A DNA stretch of 64,000 nt from an uncultured Schumannella sp. (lineage in GTDB: Bacteria > Actinomycetota > Actinomycetes > Actinomycetales > Microbacteriaceae): positions 1 through 64,000 of the forward strand of contig NZ_CAJQNT010000028.1 in the NCBI RefSeq assembly GCF_905479755.1, given 5' to 3'. Numbering within the stretch: position 1 is the first letter of the stretch; each line of letters begins with the position of its first letter. The translations under genes and the position numbers were made by a program. The notes under the pieces were generated by a model. That model did no database searches and had not been told where the DNA came from. It saw only the letters and a program-made list of their open reading frames with translations. Shown here one piece after another: positions 50,933-60,446 of this stretch.

Positions 50933-51772
50933 CTAGCCCTCGGTGGTTCCCGTTGGCTGACCTCCGCGCGCGGTGAGCGCGCCGAGCAGGCGCAGCACGG
51001 TGGCGAGATCGCCCGCGGTCGACTCCGGATCGCGCGGAGAGAATCCCGCGATCGTGGCCCCGGCCAGCGCGTAGCGTTCGCGTAGGGCGCGCACGGCGGC
51101 GAGGAGCCCCTCGAGGCTGGCGCCGAAGGGTTCGGCCCAGGCCGTCGACGTGATTTCGGAGGGGTCGAGAACATCCACATCGATGTGCAGATACAGGCGC
51201 GCAGCCCCGCTCGCGGCGACGGCATCGAGGAGCGGACCTGTCCCAGCGATCGCGTCGGCCTGGATCGCGCTCACGCCTGCCTCGGCGACCCACGCCCGCT
51301 CGGCGTCGTCCCAGGCGCGAGTGCCCGCGAGCACGATGCGGGAGCCTCCGACGATGCCGTCGTCGGCGAGCGCGCGGACCGTCATCCCGGCGAAGGCCTT
51401 CGAGCCCGACGACTCGACGGAGTTCGAATCCCCGTGGGCGTCGAACCAGACGAGGGCGAGGTCGCCCGCATCCCCGGTCGCAGCGGCGTGCCGCACCGCC
51501 GGGTAGCTCACCGCACAGTCGCCGCCGATCACGATCACGGGGGAGTGCTCGTCATGCAGCGCCCGGGCGAAGCGCTCCTGCACGAGGCGAAGGGAACTGT
51601 GGCGATGGATTCCGGTGCCCTCGGCGTCGCCCGCCTCCAGCGGCACGTCGAGGGTCGTCGTCACGGACGAGGGGAGGTCGTTCGCGATGGCCCGGGCGCC
51701 GTCGATGAGCGTCATTGCTCGATCCGACGGCGACCCTTGCCACTGCGGCACGACGAGATAGCGCACGCTCAC
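50933..51772 (-). CDS. Arginase/agmatinase-family ureohydrolase
   Basis: 279 residues. Manganese ligands are in VIGGDCAVSYP, WFDAHGDSN and HIDVDVLDPSE. The family hydrolyses arginine, agmatine, formiminoglutamate or guanidinobutyrate. The length and loops do not single one out. GTG 51772 starts SVRYLVVPQWQG. It is probably co-transcribed with the downstream disulfide reductase. Confidence 0.9.
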   Translation of the reverse strand: MSVRYLVVPQWQGSPSDRAMTLIDGARAIANDLPSSVTTTLDVPLEAGDAEGTGIHRHSSLRLVQERFARALHDEHSPVIVIGGDCAVSYPAVRHAAATGDAGDLALVWFDAHGDSNSVESSGSKAFAGMTVRALADDGIVGGSRIVLAGTRAWDDAERAWVAEAGVSAIQADAIAGTGPLLDAVAASGAARLYLHIDVDVLDPSEITSTAWAEPFGASLEGLLAAVRALRERYALAGATIAGFSPRDPESTAGDLATVLRLLGALTARGGQPTGTTEG

Positions 51773-51847
51773 CCCGTCACTCTACGTCGGGACCCTGGCC
51801 GGGCCCCGAGGATGTGCGCCGTCACGGCATGCTCCGTCTCGATCCTG

Positions 51848-52573
51848 CTACGACTCGAGCGCGCCACCCGACTTGAGCGCCGCGAGTCGGGCCTCGATCT
51901 CGGTCTGCTTGTCGAGATCCTCGAGGCTTTCGAACTGCGCATCCAGGCTCGAGGCCGCAAGTTCCTGCTGGCCGAGGACCTTCGCCTCCTCGCGCCGGAC
52001 CTTCTCTTCGAACCGCCCCAGCTCGCTGGTCGGGTCGAGCACGTCGATGCTCTTGATCGCGTCGTGGACCTGGCTCTGCGCGGCCGCCGTCTTGGATCGC
52101 GCCACCAGTTCGTTGCGCTTGGCCGTGAGCTCACCCAGGCGCGACCGCATGCCGTCGAGGCCGTCCTTGAGCTTGGCCACGACCTCGTTCTGCGAGGCGA
52201 TCGTCGGCTCGGCCGACTTCGCTTCGTTCTCCGCCGCCAGCTGCTTGCCGAGGGCGATCTTCGCGAGCTTGTCGAACTTGTCGGCGTCGCCGGTGTCGCC
52301 GGCCGCGCGCAGCTCGTCCGCCTTGGTGCTCGCCGCGAGAGCCTTGCGGCCCCAATCGGTGGCAGCAGCGACGTCTTCCGCGTGGTCCTGCTCCATCAGA
52401 CGCAGGTTGCCGATCGTCTGCGCCACCGCGCTTTCTGCCTCGGCGATGGAGTTCGTGTAGTCGCGCACGAGCTGATCGAGCATGAGTTCGGGGTCTTCGG
52501 CCTGGTCCAGCAGTGCGTGGATGTTGGCGCGCATGAGCTGCGAGATGCGGCCCAGAATCGATTGCTTTGCCAT
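51848..52573 (-). CDS. pspA: PspA/IM30 family membrane-stress protein
   Basis: 241 residues, nearly all helical coiled coil. LGRISQLMRANIHALLDQAEDPE is the PspA opening in full (shown for its key residues RISQLMRANI), and VRDYTNSIAEAESAVAQTI continues helix 1. PspA coats damaged inner membranes and limits proton leak. The gene follows the TPM-domain gene by 30 bases, so membrane-stress partners appear paired. Confidence 0.93.
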   Translation of the reverse strand: MAKQSILGRISQLMRANIHALLDQAEDPELMLDQLVRDYTNSIAEAESAVAQTIGNLRLMEQDHAEDVAAATDWGRKALAASTKADELRAAGDTGDADKFDKLAKIALGKQLAAENEAKSAEPTIASQNEVVAKLKDGLDGMRSRLGELTAKRNELVARSKTAAAQSQVHDAIKSIDVLDPTSELGRFEEKVRREEAKVLGQQELAASSLDAQFESLEDLDKQTEIEARLAALKSGGALES

Positions 52574-52603
52574 GGTGTGCCTTCCTGAGTGGATGGATGG
52601 GGT

Positions 52604-54568
52604 CTAGAAACGGCCGCCGCCTCCGCGGCGGGAGGAACTGCGGGCACGCGGGGTGGAGCGCCGCGGCGTCGAGCCGGAGGCGCGTCGGGACGTGCCGCCG
52701 AATCCCCCGCGCGAGGTGCCGCGCGCACTACTCGGTCGCCGTCCGCCGCCCGAGCCGGAGAGGCTGCCGCCGAGGAGCCCGCCGAGCACCGCGGTGGCGA
52801 GCTGGGGTGCGGCGCTCGAGCCGCTCGCCCCGGTGAATCCGGCAACGTCGGAGCGCGCCACACGGAGCGCCTCGCGCGCGTTGTCGGCCGCGAGTCGCGC
52901 TTCGGCGAGGGCGGCCTCGGGGTCGTCGGCCTCGAGGCTCGCGGCGCGATCGAGGTGACGTTCGGCCTCCGCGACGCGCGTGCGGGCCGCGGCGCCGATG
53001 CCGCCGCGCCTGGTCGAGATGAACGACTGCGCTGCCGCGAGCTGTTCGAGGGCGGTCTCGCGCGTGCGTCCGAGTTGTTGCTGCGCGCGAGCCTGGCGCT
53101 CGTGCCGCTCCCGTACCGTCGCGAGCGCGGCGGTGAGCGCCGCATCCGCCGCGTCCAGGGCGGCGAGAGCGCTCGACGGGTCGTGGTCGTCGACGGCGTC
53201 CAATGCCGATTCGGCGTCGGCGACCGCGGCCGCGAGTGCCGAGGCATCGGCCGAGCCGCTGCTGCCAGCCGCGAGCGTCCGCGCCTCGGCCAGGTCGGTG
53301 CGCAGCTCCGTCGCCGCGGCGTCGCGCCGCTCGACAATCTTCGGAAGCTCGGCATCGAGGGTCTCGACGCTCTGGGCGAGTTGCTCAGCCTGGGCAATCG
53401 ACTGCTGCGCCGCGCGCACCGAGAGTGCGGACTCGCTGGAACTTCCGGCCGCGAGCTGGTCGCGGGCGGCGGCGAGGGATGTCGCCGCGAAGGCCTCGAG
53501 TTCGCGGGCCTGCTCGACCGCGCTCGCGACGGTGGCGACGGCGCCGTCGCCGAAGCGCTCGGCGAGCCTGCTCCGCGTGGTCTCGGCCGCGGCGAGTCGG
53601 GCGGGCAGCGCCGCGTGGGCCGCGGTGAGGTCGGTCACGACCGCGGCGGCGTTCGCCTCCAGGTCGCGCAGCTGTTCGAAGGCGTCCGCGTGCGCGTCGA
53701 GCGCGGCATCCGCCGCGGTGCACAGCTCGATCAGCTCGACGGTCAGGGCGCGGCGCTCCTCGGCGGTTTCGGCCTCGGCGTCATCGAGTCGTTGGCGGAT
53801 CGCGAAGGCGCGCTGCACCTGCTCGCGCGCCGACTGCAGCGCGGCACGGAACTCGGCGGTCGCGGCCGCGCCGAACTGGGCTTCGGCGAAGCCGAGCTCC
53901 TCGTCGCTCTCGCGCAGCGCATCGTCGAGTTCGACGAGCAGACTTCCGGCGGTGCGATCGAGTTGCGCCTGGCTCTGCTCCTCGGGTGCCCGTGCGCTGC
54001 CGCGACGGCGCCGACGCACGCCGACGACGACGGCGGTGCCGATGCCGAGCACCGCGATGCCGCCGACGACCGGGAGGAGCAGCGAGGGGCCGCTGGTCAT
54101 CTCGTCGGAGAGCCCTTCGGCGAAGGCGATGATGCCCTCGGTCCAGCGATCGTCGCGCAATTCGGGGATGAGGCGCTCGCTCGCGATCTGGTCGAGCGCG
54201 GCGTCGCTGACCGGGTAACTCTCGCTGACCGACCAGCGGAACGTGCGATCGTCGACGGCGATCGCGAGCAGGGCGTCGGCGTCGCCGAGTCCGCTCACGG
54301 CGGCCGTCTCGTCGGCCCAGGTCTGGGCGTCGTCGGCGCCGGTGAACGTGTCGACCACGACGACGAACAATTGCGACTCGGTGGACTCGTAAAGCTCGTC
54401 GAGCGCCGCGGTCACGGCCGCGTTGTCGGTGCCGACGACCCCGGTGGAGTCGTACACATAGGCTCCGCCCAGATCCACCGGATCGGTCAGTGGGGCGGCC
54501 GCGGCGGCGAGCGGACTCGCCACAATAATTCCCGCGGCGGCAAGGACAGCGCTGGTGCGGCCGAGCAT
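52604..54568 (-). CDS. TPM-domain membrane protein with long coiled coil
   Basis: 654 residues. A signal peptide (residues 1-25) is followed by an extracytoplasmic TPM domain (about 30-150, with GGAYVYDSTGVVG and QLFVVVVDTFTG), one membrane span (about 165-190) and an arginine-rich stop-transfer RRRRRGS. An Ala/Glu-rich coiled coil of some 370 residues follows, then a Ser/Arg/Gly-rich tail. The TPM fold binds calcium or acts as a phosphatase in chloroplast TLP18.3. ATG 54568 has GGGAGGAG upstream. Pairing with pspA suggests the cytoplasmic coiled coil recruits or senses PspA (inference). Confidence 0.88.
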   Translation of the reverse strand: MLGRTSAVLAAAGIIVASPLAAAAAPLTDPVDLGGAYVYDSTGVVGTDNAAVTAALDELYESTESQLFVVVVDTFTGADDAQTWADETAAVSGLGDADALLAIAVDDRTFRWSVSESYPVSDAALDQIASERLIPELRDDRWTEGIIAFAEGLSDEMTSGPSLLLPVVGGIAVLGIGTAVVVGVRRRRRGSARAPEEQSQAQLDRTAGSLLVELDDALRESDEELGFAEAQFGAAATAEFRAALQSAREQVQRAFAIRQRLDDAEAETAEERRALTVELIELCTAADAALDAHADAFEQLRDLEANAAAVVTDLTAAHAALPARLAAAETTRSRLAERFGDGAVATVASAVEQARELEAFAATSLAAARDQLAAGSSSESALSVRAAQQSIAQAEQLAQSVETLDAELPKIVERRDAAATELRTDLAEARTLAAGSSGSADASALAAAVADAESALDAVDDHDPSSALAALDAADAALTAALATVRERHERQARAQQQLGRTRETALEQLAAAQSFISTRRGGIGAAARTRVAEAERHLDRAASLEADDPEAALAEARLAADNAREALRVARSDVAGFTGASGSSAAPQLATAVLGGLLGGSLSGSGGGRRPSSARGTSRGGFGGTSRRASGSTPRRSTPRARSSSRRGGGGRF

Positions 54569-54663
54569 CCGGGCTCCTCCCGATGGCATGTGGGAGGAAT
54601 CCTATCGAGAAAAGGTGACGTTTCGACGCGTGTTCTTCGGCGACTCCGGGCGGCCGCGACCGA

Positions 54664-55410
54664 TCATTCGACGCGGATCGCTGTGGCAGGCGCCCCGACC
54701 AGGATCGGCCCCGCGCCGTCGCCGAGGTCGATCTCCAGCAGTGCGGTGAGGGCGTAGTCGCCCCCCGGCAGCGCCGGGAGATCCGGTCGGAACTCCTCGC
54801 CCTCGTCGTCCTCGATGGAGCACTGCACGAGGTCGAGGCGCGCCGCAAAGGTCGCCGATTCGCCCGGCTCGAGCGCGAACGGCCGCGCCTCGCCGGTGGC
54901 GGTGCTCGGACCGTTGCTGTGCCAGACGACGATGCCCTCGTCACTCAGGGTGAGGGCGGGCTCGCCGAGGACGGTCCCGCGGATCTCGGCATCGCTCGTG
55001 TTGATGAGCGTGACATCGATCATGACCGGATCGCCCCCCGCCTCGACGGCCGTGGTCGGCAGCGCGAGAGCGAGTCCGCTGTCGAACGGGGCGGCCTCGG
55101 CGATGGTGCCCTCGCACAGATTGATGCGGGACACGGGCGCGCGTTCTTGCACTTCGTCGGTCCCGAGGGCCGAGTCGGCCGCGCCGCCCGCGAGCGTCGC
55201 GTCCGGTTCCGTCGGGGTGAGGGAGCCGATGCCGACGAGCGTGAGCGGGACGACGATCGCCACGGCGGCCAGCGTCGAGGCGCCCGCCGCCGCGATCGCG
55301 CGCGGGCGGCGCCGGGCGCGGGCCCGACGGATCACGGCCTCGACGTCGACCGTGCCGGCCGGAGCGTCGGGGTCGCGGAAACGGTGGCGAAGGTCGGATT
55401 CAGTTGCCAC
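54664..55410 (-). CDS. Single-span membrane protein encoded with an ECF sigma factor
   Basis: 248 residues. An Arg-rich cytoplasmic segment of about 40 residues (RHRFRDPDAP, IRRARARRRPRAIA) precedes one membrane span, then an extracytoplasmic beta-rich domain with two Cys (NLCEGTIA, DLVQCSIE). It has no zinc anti-sigma motif, yet its position after the sigma gene fits a membrane-anchored partner. GTG 55410 has GGAGG 5 bases upstream and overlaps the sigma stop by 11 bases. Function not established. Confidence 0.82.
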   Translation of the reverse strand: MATESDLRHRFRDPDAPAGTVDVEAVIRRARARRRPRAIAAAGASTLAAVAIVVPLTLVGIGSLTPTEPDATLAGGAADSALGTDEVQERAPVSRINLCEGTIAEAAPFDSGLALALPTTAVEAGGDPVMIDVTLINTSDAEIRGTVLGEPALTLSDEGIVVWHSNGPSTATGEARPFALEPGESATFAARLDLVQCSIEDDEGEEFRPDLPALPGGDYALTALLEIDLGDGAGPILVGAPATAIRVE

Positions 55411-55987
55411 GGAGTCCTCCACGGTCGGTCAGCGAGCGCGACGCCGGCGGCGGCATCGCTCCCGCGGGGCCCAGACGGTCGGCGCGAGTGCCATCGTCGG
55501 CGAGGGTGATCGCCATCTTGGCCAGACCGTCGCTCAGGTAGCGCTTGACGGTGCCGGCGCTGATGCCGAGTTCGGCGGCGATGTCGTCGACCTTGAGATC
55601 GTCGTAGTAGCGCAGCACGATGCAGGCGCGTTCGCGCGGGCTCAGCTTGCGTAGTTCGTCGTGCAAGTCGAGGCGCGTCTCGCTCGCCAGCGAGTCGGGT
55701 TCCTGTTCATCGGGTCGGTACTCGAGGGGGGCGATGCGGCGCCACCTCGACCGGCGGCGGCTTCGATCGACGGCCCCGTTCAGGATGGCTCGTCGCACGT
55801 AGGATTCCGCGCTCTCGATCGAGAACCCGTTGCGCAGGCGACCGAAGGTGCGCACGAGCGCGTCCTGGACGAGATCGGCGGCATCCTCGCGATCGCCGCA
55901 GAGCAGCTGCGCGTAGCGCAGCAACGCGTCGCCGCGCTCGTCCACGAGTCGCGCGACCGTCTGCTCCCATTCCGGAACCCGGCGCAC
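55400..55987 (-). CDS. ECF sigma factor, SigE family
   Basis: 195 residues. Region 2 (LLRYAQLLCGDREDAADLVQ, DALVRTFGRL, AESYVRRAILNGAVD) and region 4 (LSPRERACIVLRYYDDLKVD, IAAELGISAGTVKRYLSDGL) are complete. It belongs to the actinobacterial SigE-family ECFs often encoded with a single-span membrane protein. GTG 55987 has GGGAGG 5 bases upstream; an in-frame GTG at 55993 overlaps that site. Target promoters are unknown. Confidence 0.9.
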   Translation of the reverse strand: MRRVPEWEQTVARLVDERGDALLRYAQLLCGDREDAADLVQDALVRTFGRLRNGFSIESAESYVRRAILNGAVDRSRRRSRWRRIAPLEYRPDEQEPDSLASETRLDLHDELRKLSPRERACIVLRYYDDLKVDDIAAELGISAGTVKRYLSDGLAKMAITLADDGTRADRLGPAGAMPPPASRSLTDRGGLRGN

Positions 55988-56073
55988 ACCCACCTCCCGT
56001 TTCTTGCCTTCACCCTGTCAGACGACGAGGTGCGGCGAAACGTTGGGGTGCGGCCGGGTTTCTCGGCGGGCGC

Positions 56074-57969
56074 CTAGGACGCGGCGTTCAGTCGGGCGCG
56101 GAGCTCGGCGAGCTGGGCGCGCACAGCGGCCGGCACACGGTCGCCGAAGCCATCCAGGAACGACTCGGTGTCGTCGGCCTCGGCGAGCCACGCCTGCGGG
56201 TCGATGTCGAACAGGGCGGCCCAGTCGTCATCGCTGACCCCGGCGGCGCGGTAGTCGATCGCTCCCTCGGCGGGGATCCAGCCGGCCGGGCTGGCGATCG
56301 CTGGCGCGCGGCCGTCGACCCGGTCGAGGATCCACGCCAGGACGCGGCTGTTCTCGGAGAACCCGGGCCAGAGCCAGCGACCCTTCTCGTCTTTGCGGAA
56401 CCAGTTCACCTGGAACACCCGCGGCACGGTGCCGGTGCGGCGCAACTGCGCACCGACGTCGAGCCAGTGCTGCCAGTAGTCGGCCATGTGGTAGCCGCAG
56501 AACGGGAGCATCGCGAAGGGGTCGCGGCGCAGTTCGCCGACAGTGCCTTCGGCGGCCGCCGTCTGCTCGGATGCGAGAGTGGCGCCCACGAAGACGCCGT
56601 GCTCCCAGTCGCGTGCCTCCGCCACCAGAGGCACGTTGCTTGCTCGGCGGCCGCCGAAGATGAGTGCGTCGATGACGACGCCCCGCGGATCCTGCCAGTC
56701 GTCCGAGATGATCGGGCACTGTTCGGCAGCCACGGTGAAACGGGAATTGGCGTGCGCGGCGGGTCGACCGGAGTCGGGAGTCCAGTCCCGGCCCTGCCAG
56801 TCGGTGAGGTGGGCGGGAGGGGTCTTGGAGAGCCCTTCCCACCAGACATCGCCGTCGTCGGTGCGCGCCACGTTCGTGAAGATCGTGTTCCCCCAGAGGG
56901 TGTCGATCGCGGTCTTGTTGGTGTCGACGCCGGTGCCCGGCGCGACGCCGAAGAATCCCGCCTCGGGGTTGATCGCGCGCAGTCGGCCGTCGTCACCGGG
57001 CGCAAGCCACGCGATGTCGTCGCCGATCGTCTCGACGCTCCAGCCGGGGATGCTGGGCTTCAGCATCGCGAAGTTCGTCTTCCCGCACGCGCTCGGGAAG
57101 GCCGCGGCGACGTGGAAGACCCGACCCCGCGGGTTCGTCACCTTGAGCAGCAGCATGTGCTCGGCGAGCCAACCCTCGTCGCGGGCGATGGCCGAGGCGA
57201 TGCGCAGGGCAAAGGACTTCTTCGCCAGGATCGCGTTGCCGCCGTAAGCCGAACCGTACGACCAGATCTCGCGCGTCTCGGGGAAGTGACTGATGTACTT
57301 CTCCGAGTTGCACGGCCAGGCGACATCGTCCTCGCCCGGCGCCAGCGGCGCTCCGACGGAGTGCATCGCGGGCACCCAGGAGGTGTTCTCGGTCATCTGC
57401 TCGAGCGCGGCGGACCCCATGCGGGTCATCGTGCCCATGCTCACTACGACATACGGCGAATCGGTGAGCTGGATGCCGTAGCGCGAGAGCGGGCTTCCGA
57501 TCGGACCCATGGAGAACGGCACGACGTACATGGTGCGCCCGCGCATGGTGCCGGCGAACTTCTCGGCGAGCGTGATGCGCATCTCGTCCGGATCGACCCA
57601 GTTGTTGGTGGGGCCGGCATCCTCTTCGCGCTCGGAGCAGATGTAGGTGCGCGACTCGACGCGCGCGACGTCGCTCGGATCGCTGCGTGCGAGGAAGCTG
57701 TAGGGACGCAGCTCGGCGTTGAGTCGCTCGATGGTGCCGTTGTCGACGAGAGTCCGCAGGAGCTGGTCGCGCTCGCCGCGTGAGCCGTCGCACCAGACGA
57801 TCGAGTCCGGCTGGGCGAGACCGGCCATGTCGTTGACCCACGACACGATCCTGGGGTTCGTTCCGACCGGCGCCGATGCGGCCTGCGGTGAGACTGTGGG
57901 AACGGGCGACGGCACGGGGGTGACGCGGTCGTGCGAGACGGGAGCGGTGGGGCGGTCGAGAACGGTCAT
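56074..57969 (-). CDS. pckG: Phosphoenolpyruvate carboxykinase (GTP)
   Basis: 631 residues of the GTP-type PEPCK. Visible sites are [20 protein letters not shown], the P-loop [14 protein letters not shown] with reactive Cys, [10 protein letters not shown] (metal) and [12 protein letters not shown]. It converts oxaloacetate and GTP to PEP for gluconeogenesis. The first 30 or so residues ([12 protein letters not shown]) are a Pro/Ser-rich extension. GGAGGA precedes ATG 57969. It diverges from a RamB-type gene, and CTTTCGC-like sites lie between them. Confidence 0.97.
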   Translation of the reverse strand: MTVLDRPTAPVSHDRVTPVPSPVPTVSPQAASAPVGTNPRIVSWVNDMAGLAQPDSIVWCDGSRGERDQLLRTLVDNGTIERLNAELRPYSFLARSDPSDVARVESRTYICSEREEDAGPTNNWVDPDEMRITLAEKFAGTMRGRTMYVVPFSMGPIGSPLSRYGIQLTDSPYVVVSMGTMTRMGSAALEQMTENTSWVPAMHSVGAPLAPGEDDVAWPCNSEKYISHFPETREIWSYGSAYGGNAILAKKSFALRIASAIARDEGWLAEHMLLLKVTNPRGRVFHVAAAFPSACGKTNFAMLKPSIPGWSVETIGDDIAWLAPGDDGRLRAINPEAGFFGVAPGTGVDTNKTAIDTLWGNTIFTNVARTDDGDVWWEGLSKTPPAHLTDWQGRDWTPDSGRPAAHANSRFTVAAEQCPIISDDWQDPRGVVIDALIFGGRRASNVPLVAEARDWEHGVFVGATLASEQTAAAEGTVGELRRDPFAMLPFCGYHMADYWQHWLDVGAQLRRTGTVPRVFQVNWFRKDEKGRWLWPGFSENSRVLAWILDRVDGRAPAIASPAGWIPAEGAIDYRAAGVSDDDWAALFDIDPQAWLAEADDTESFLDGFGDRVPAAVRAQLAELRARLNAAS

Positions 57970-58019
57970 CGTTCCTCCGTAGTGTCGTGATCCGGTGGCA
58001 AGATCTCTTCTTGTCTCCA

Positions 58020-58082
58020 CTTTCGCCCGACATTTCGGGGATAGGCGGGAATTGTGCGGCAAAAGATCGCCAAATCTTTCGC
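58020..58082. promoter_or_regulatory. Probable RamB operator region between pckG and ramB
   Basis: An inverted repeat GCAAAAGAT-N6-ATCTTTCGC (58059-58082, 8 of 9 bp paired) plus a third CTTTCGC at 58020-58026. CTTTCGC resembles the CTTTGC core of the RamB box known in Corynebacterium. The repeat covers the region just upstream of the ramB -10. Confidence 0.55.
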
Positions 58083-58088
58083 TATTGT
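58083..58088 (+). promoter_or_regulatory. -10 hexamer, leaderless start of ramB
   Basis: TATTGT, six bases (GGAGAC), ATG 58095. GGAGA may alternatively act as a ribosome-binding site. Confidence 0.55.
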
Positions 58089-58094
58089 GGAGAC

Positions 58095-59525
58095 ATGAAG
58101 GATCTTGCGACGCTTGGCCAGCGCATCCGGCACTTCCGCACCGAAGCGGGACTCACCCTCGATCAGCTGGGGGCCGCGGTCGGCGTCGCCGCCAGCCAGC
58201 TCTCCCTGATGGAGAACGGTCGCCGCGAGCCGCGCCTCTCGCTGCTCTCGGCGGTCGCCGACGAGTTGGGGATCCCCGTGGGCACGCTTCTCGAATCGGC
58301 ACCGCCGAGTGAGCGGGCGGCGCTCGAGATCGAACTGGAACGCGCGCAGACCGCCTCGACCTATCGCGAACTCGGGCTCCCGCCGCTTCGCGCCTCGAAA
58401 GCGATGACCGACGACGTGCTGCGCGCGATCGTCGGTCTGCACCGCGAAATCGAGCGACGGGCGCGCGAAGCGGTGGCGACGCCCGAGGAGGCCCGTCGCG
58501 CCAACACCGAGCTGCGGGCGCTCATGCGCACCCGCAACAACTATCTGCCCGACATCGAGGTGCTCGCCGAGGAGGAACTGCGCGCGGTCGGGCACTCCAC
58601 GGGGGCGCTGACACACCGATCCGTCAGTCGCATGGCGGAGCGGCTCGGCTTCGAACTCGTCCACGTCGACGATCTGCCGCACTCGGCGCGGTCCGTGACC
58701 GACCTCGAGAACGGCCGCATCTACCTTCCCCCCGCGTCGATTCCCGGCGGTCACGGCCTGCGCTCAATGGCGCTCCAGGCGATGGCCCACCGGCTGCTCG
58801 GCCATGCGGCGCCGACGAGCTACGCCGAATTCCTGCGGCAGCGCCTCGAGATCAACTACTACGCGGCGGCGTGCCTGATGCCGCTGACCCAATCGCTCGA
58901 GTTCCTGCGAGACGCCAAGAACGACCGCAACATCGCGATCGAAGACTTCCGGGATGCCTTCGGCGTCACGCACGAGGCCGCCGCGCTGCGCTTCACCAAC
59001 CTCGCCACCGAACACCTCGGAATCACCTTGCACTTCTTGCGCGTCGGGGGCGACGGGTCGATCTCGAAGGCCTACGAGAACGACGACCTTCCCCTCCCGG
59101 TGGATGCCACCGGCTCGATCGAGGGCGAGATCGTCTGCCGGCAGTGGAGCGCGCGCGAGGCCTTCGAACGCACCAACCGGACGACCGAGTACTACCAGTA
59201 CACCGATACCCCCGCGGGCACCTACTTCGAGTCGACGCAGACCGGCTCCGCGGCGGCCGAAGAGTTCTCGATCACGCTCGGCGTGCCCTTCGCCGAGTCC
59301 AAATGGTTCCGCGGGCGTGAGACGAAGGTGCGTTACCGCTCCACCTGCCCCGAACTCAGCTGCTGCAAGCGGCCGGCGAGCGAGCTGTCCGAGCGCTGGT
59401 CGGGCCGAGCCTGGTCGAGCGCCAAGGTGCACGCGCACATCTTCTCGCCGCTCCCGGCGGGAACCTTTCCCGGGGTCGACGACCGCGAACTGTACGAGTT
59501 CCTCGAAGCGCACGCGGGGCAGTGA
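58095..59525 (+). CDS. ramB: RamB-type transcriptional regulator (XRE + ImmA/IrrE-like)
   Basis: 476 residues. An N-terminal helix-turn-helix ([20 protein letters not shown]), then a central short-chain fatty-acyl regulator domain with peptidase-like [20 protein letters not shown] and a C-terminal domain with Cys cluster [13 protein letters not shown]. This is the RamB/ScfR family, which controls acetate, glyoxylate and propionate genes and its own gene. Adjacent pckG makes a gluconeogenic switch likely (inference). The cysteines could bind a metal. Confidence 0.92.
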   Translation: MKDLATLGQRIRHFRTEAGLTLDQLGAAVGVAASQLSLMENGRREPRLSLLSAVADELGIPVGTLLESAPPSERAALEIELERAQTASTYRELGLPPLRASKAMTDDVLRAIVGLHREIERRAREAVATPEEARRANTELRALMRTRNNYLPDIEVLAEEELRAVGHSTGALTHRSVSRMAERLGFELVHVDDLPHSARSVTDLENGRIYLPPASIPGGHGLRSMALQAMAHRLLGHAAPTSYAEFLRQRLEINYYAAACLMPLTQSLEFLRDAKNDRNIAIEDFRDAFGVTHEAAALRFTNLATEHLGITLHFLRVGGDGSISKAYENDDLPLPVDATGSIEGEIVCRQWSAREAFERTNRTTEYYQYTDTPAGTYFESTQTGSAAAEEFSITLGVPFAESKWFRGRETKVRYRSTCPELSCCKRPASELSERWSGRAWSSAKVHAHIFSPLPAGTFPGVDDRELYEFLEAHAGQ

Positions 59526-59540
59526 TCCGCGGTGGGGTGG

Positions 59541-59616
59541 TGGTGCCCTCGACACGATTCGAACGTGCGACTTCTTCCTCCGGAGGGAAGCGCTCTATCC
59601 ACTGAGCTACGAGGGC
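59541..59616 (-). tRNA. tRNA-Arg, anticodon CCG
   Basis: Minus-strand cloverleaf. Acceptor GCCCTCG (59616-59610) pairs with CGAGGGC (59551-59545), discriminator A and encoded CCA follow. The anticodon arm CTTCC-CTCCGGA-GGAAG gives CCG, reading CGG. The T-arm loop TTCGAAT is standard. CGG is a common Arg codon in this DNA. Confidence 0.95.
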
Positions 59617-59627
59617 GGATGCGGAAC

Positions 59628-59633
59628 TAGATT
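59628..59633 (+). promoter_or_regulatory. -10 hexamer, leaderless start of the transglutaminase-like gene
   Basis: TAGATT, six bases (AGCAGT), ATG 59640, immediately outside the tRNA gene. Confidence 0.55.
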
Positions 59634-59639
59634 AGCAGT

Positions 59640-60446
59640 ATGGCCCCGTTCGACCCTGACCGCGTCGTTCGCGCCGAGTTCGCTGCGACGGTGGTCGCCT
59701 ACACCGAATTCGTGCTTTCGGTCGCGGTCGCCGAGGCGCACGCCGGGGTCGTCGAGTCCCTCTCGGTGACGGTCGACGGCCACGAGATCCCCGTGCGTGA
59801 GATCGTCGGCCCGCACGGGACGCGGGTGCACGTCGGAGCGGCCGAGGCCGGCGAACTCCGCGTCAGCTACCGTGCGAGCGTGGGTCGCGCCTCGCCCACC
59901 CCGGTCGACCCGCTCGATGCGATCACCTACGCGCGCCCGAGTCGTTACGTCGAAGCCGACGCGCTCACCGCCTTCGCGCGCGAGCAGTTCTCCGGGCTGT
60001 CGGGAGTCGAGCTCGTGTTCGCCGTGGAGCGTTGGGTGCACGAGCGGTTGCGCTACGCACCCACCGACTCGGCCTGGCGCGGGGGAGCGGAGGCGACTCT
60101 CGCCTCCGGCGTCGGCGTCTGTCGTGACTTCGCGCACGTCGTGCTGGCGCTGCTGCGGGCGCTCGATGTCCCGGCGCGTTTCGTGGCGGTGTACGCGCCG
60201 GGCCTCGTCCCGATGGACTTCCACGCCGTGGTCGAGGCGCTCGTCGACGACCGCTGGCTGCTCGTGGATGCGACGCGCCTTGCCCCGCGCCGGGCGATGG
60301 TACGCATCGCGACGGGACGCGATGCGGCCGACACCGCCTTCTTGACCAACACTCTCGCGGACATCGACCTCACCGAGCTGCGGGTGGACGCGTCGGTGCC
60401 CGGGCTCGAGCCGGACGACCCGACGGAGCTCGTCGAACTCAGTTGA
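59640..60446 (+). CDS. Transglutaminase-like cysteine hydrolase
   Basis: 268 residues. An N-terminal beta domain is followed by a transglutaminase-like core with catalytic Cys in [12 protein letters not shown], His in [10 protein letters not shown] and Asp in [10 protein letters not shown]. Family members are cytoplasmic peptidases or amidases rather than cross-linkers. No signal peptide is present. The last 8 bases overlap the stop of the convergent lipoprotein gene. Confidence 0.9.
   Translation: MAPFDPDRVVRAEFAATVVAYTEFVLSVAVAEAHAGVVESLSVTVDGHEIPVREIVGPHGTRVHVGAAEAGELRVSYRASVGRASPTPVDPLDAITYARPSRYVEADALTAFAREQFSGLSGVELVFAVERWVHERLRYAPTDSAWRGGAEATLASGVGVCRDFAHVVLALLRALDVPARFVAVYAPGLVPMDFHAVVEALVDDRWLLVDATRLAPRRAMVRIATGRDAADTAFLTNTLADIDLTELRVDASVPGLEPDDPTELVELS

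Noticed and set aside
54596-54622. GGAAT-N19-GTT on the plus strand, a possible third SigH promoter
   Set aside because: It points into the 3' end of a minus-strand gene with no plus-strand gene downstream; an antisense RNA is possible but unsupported.
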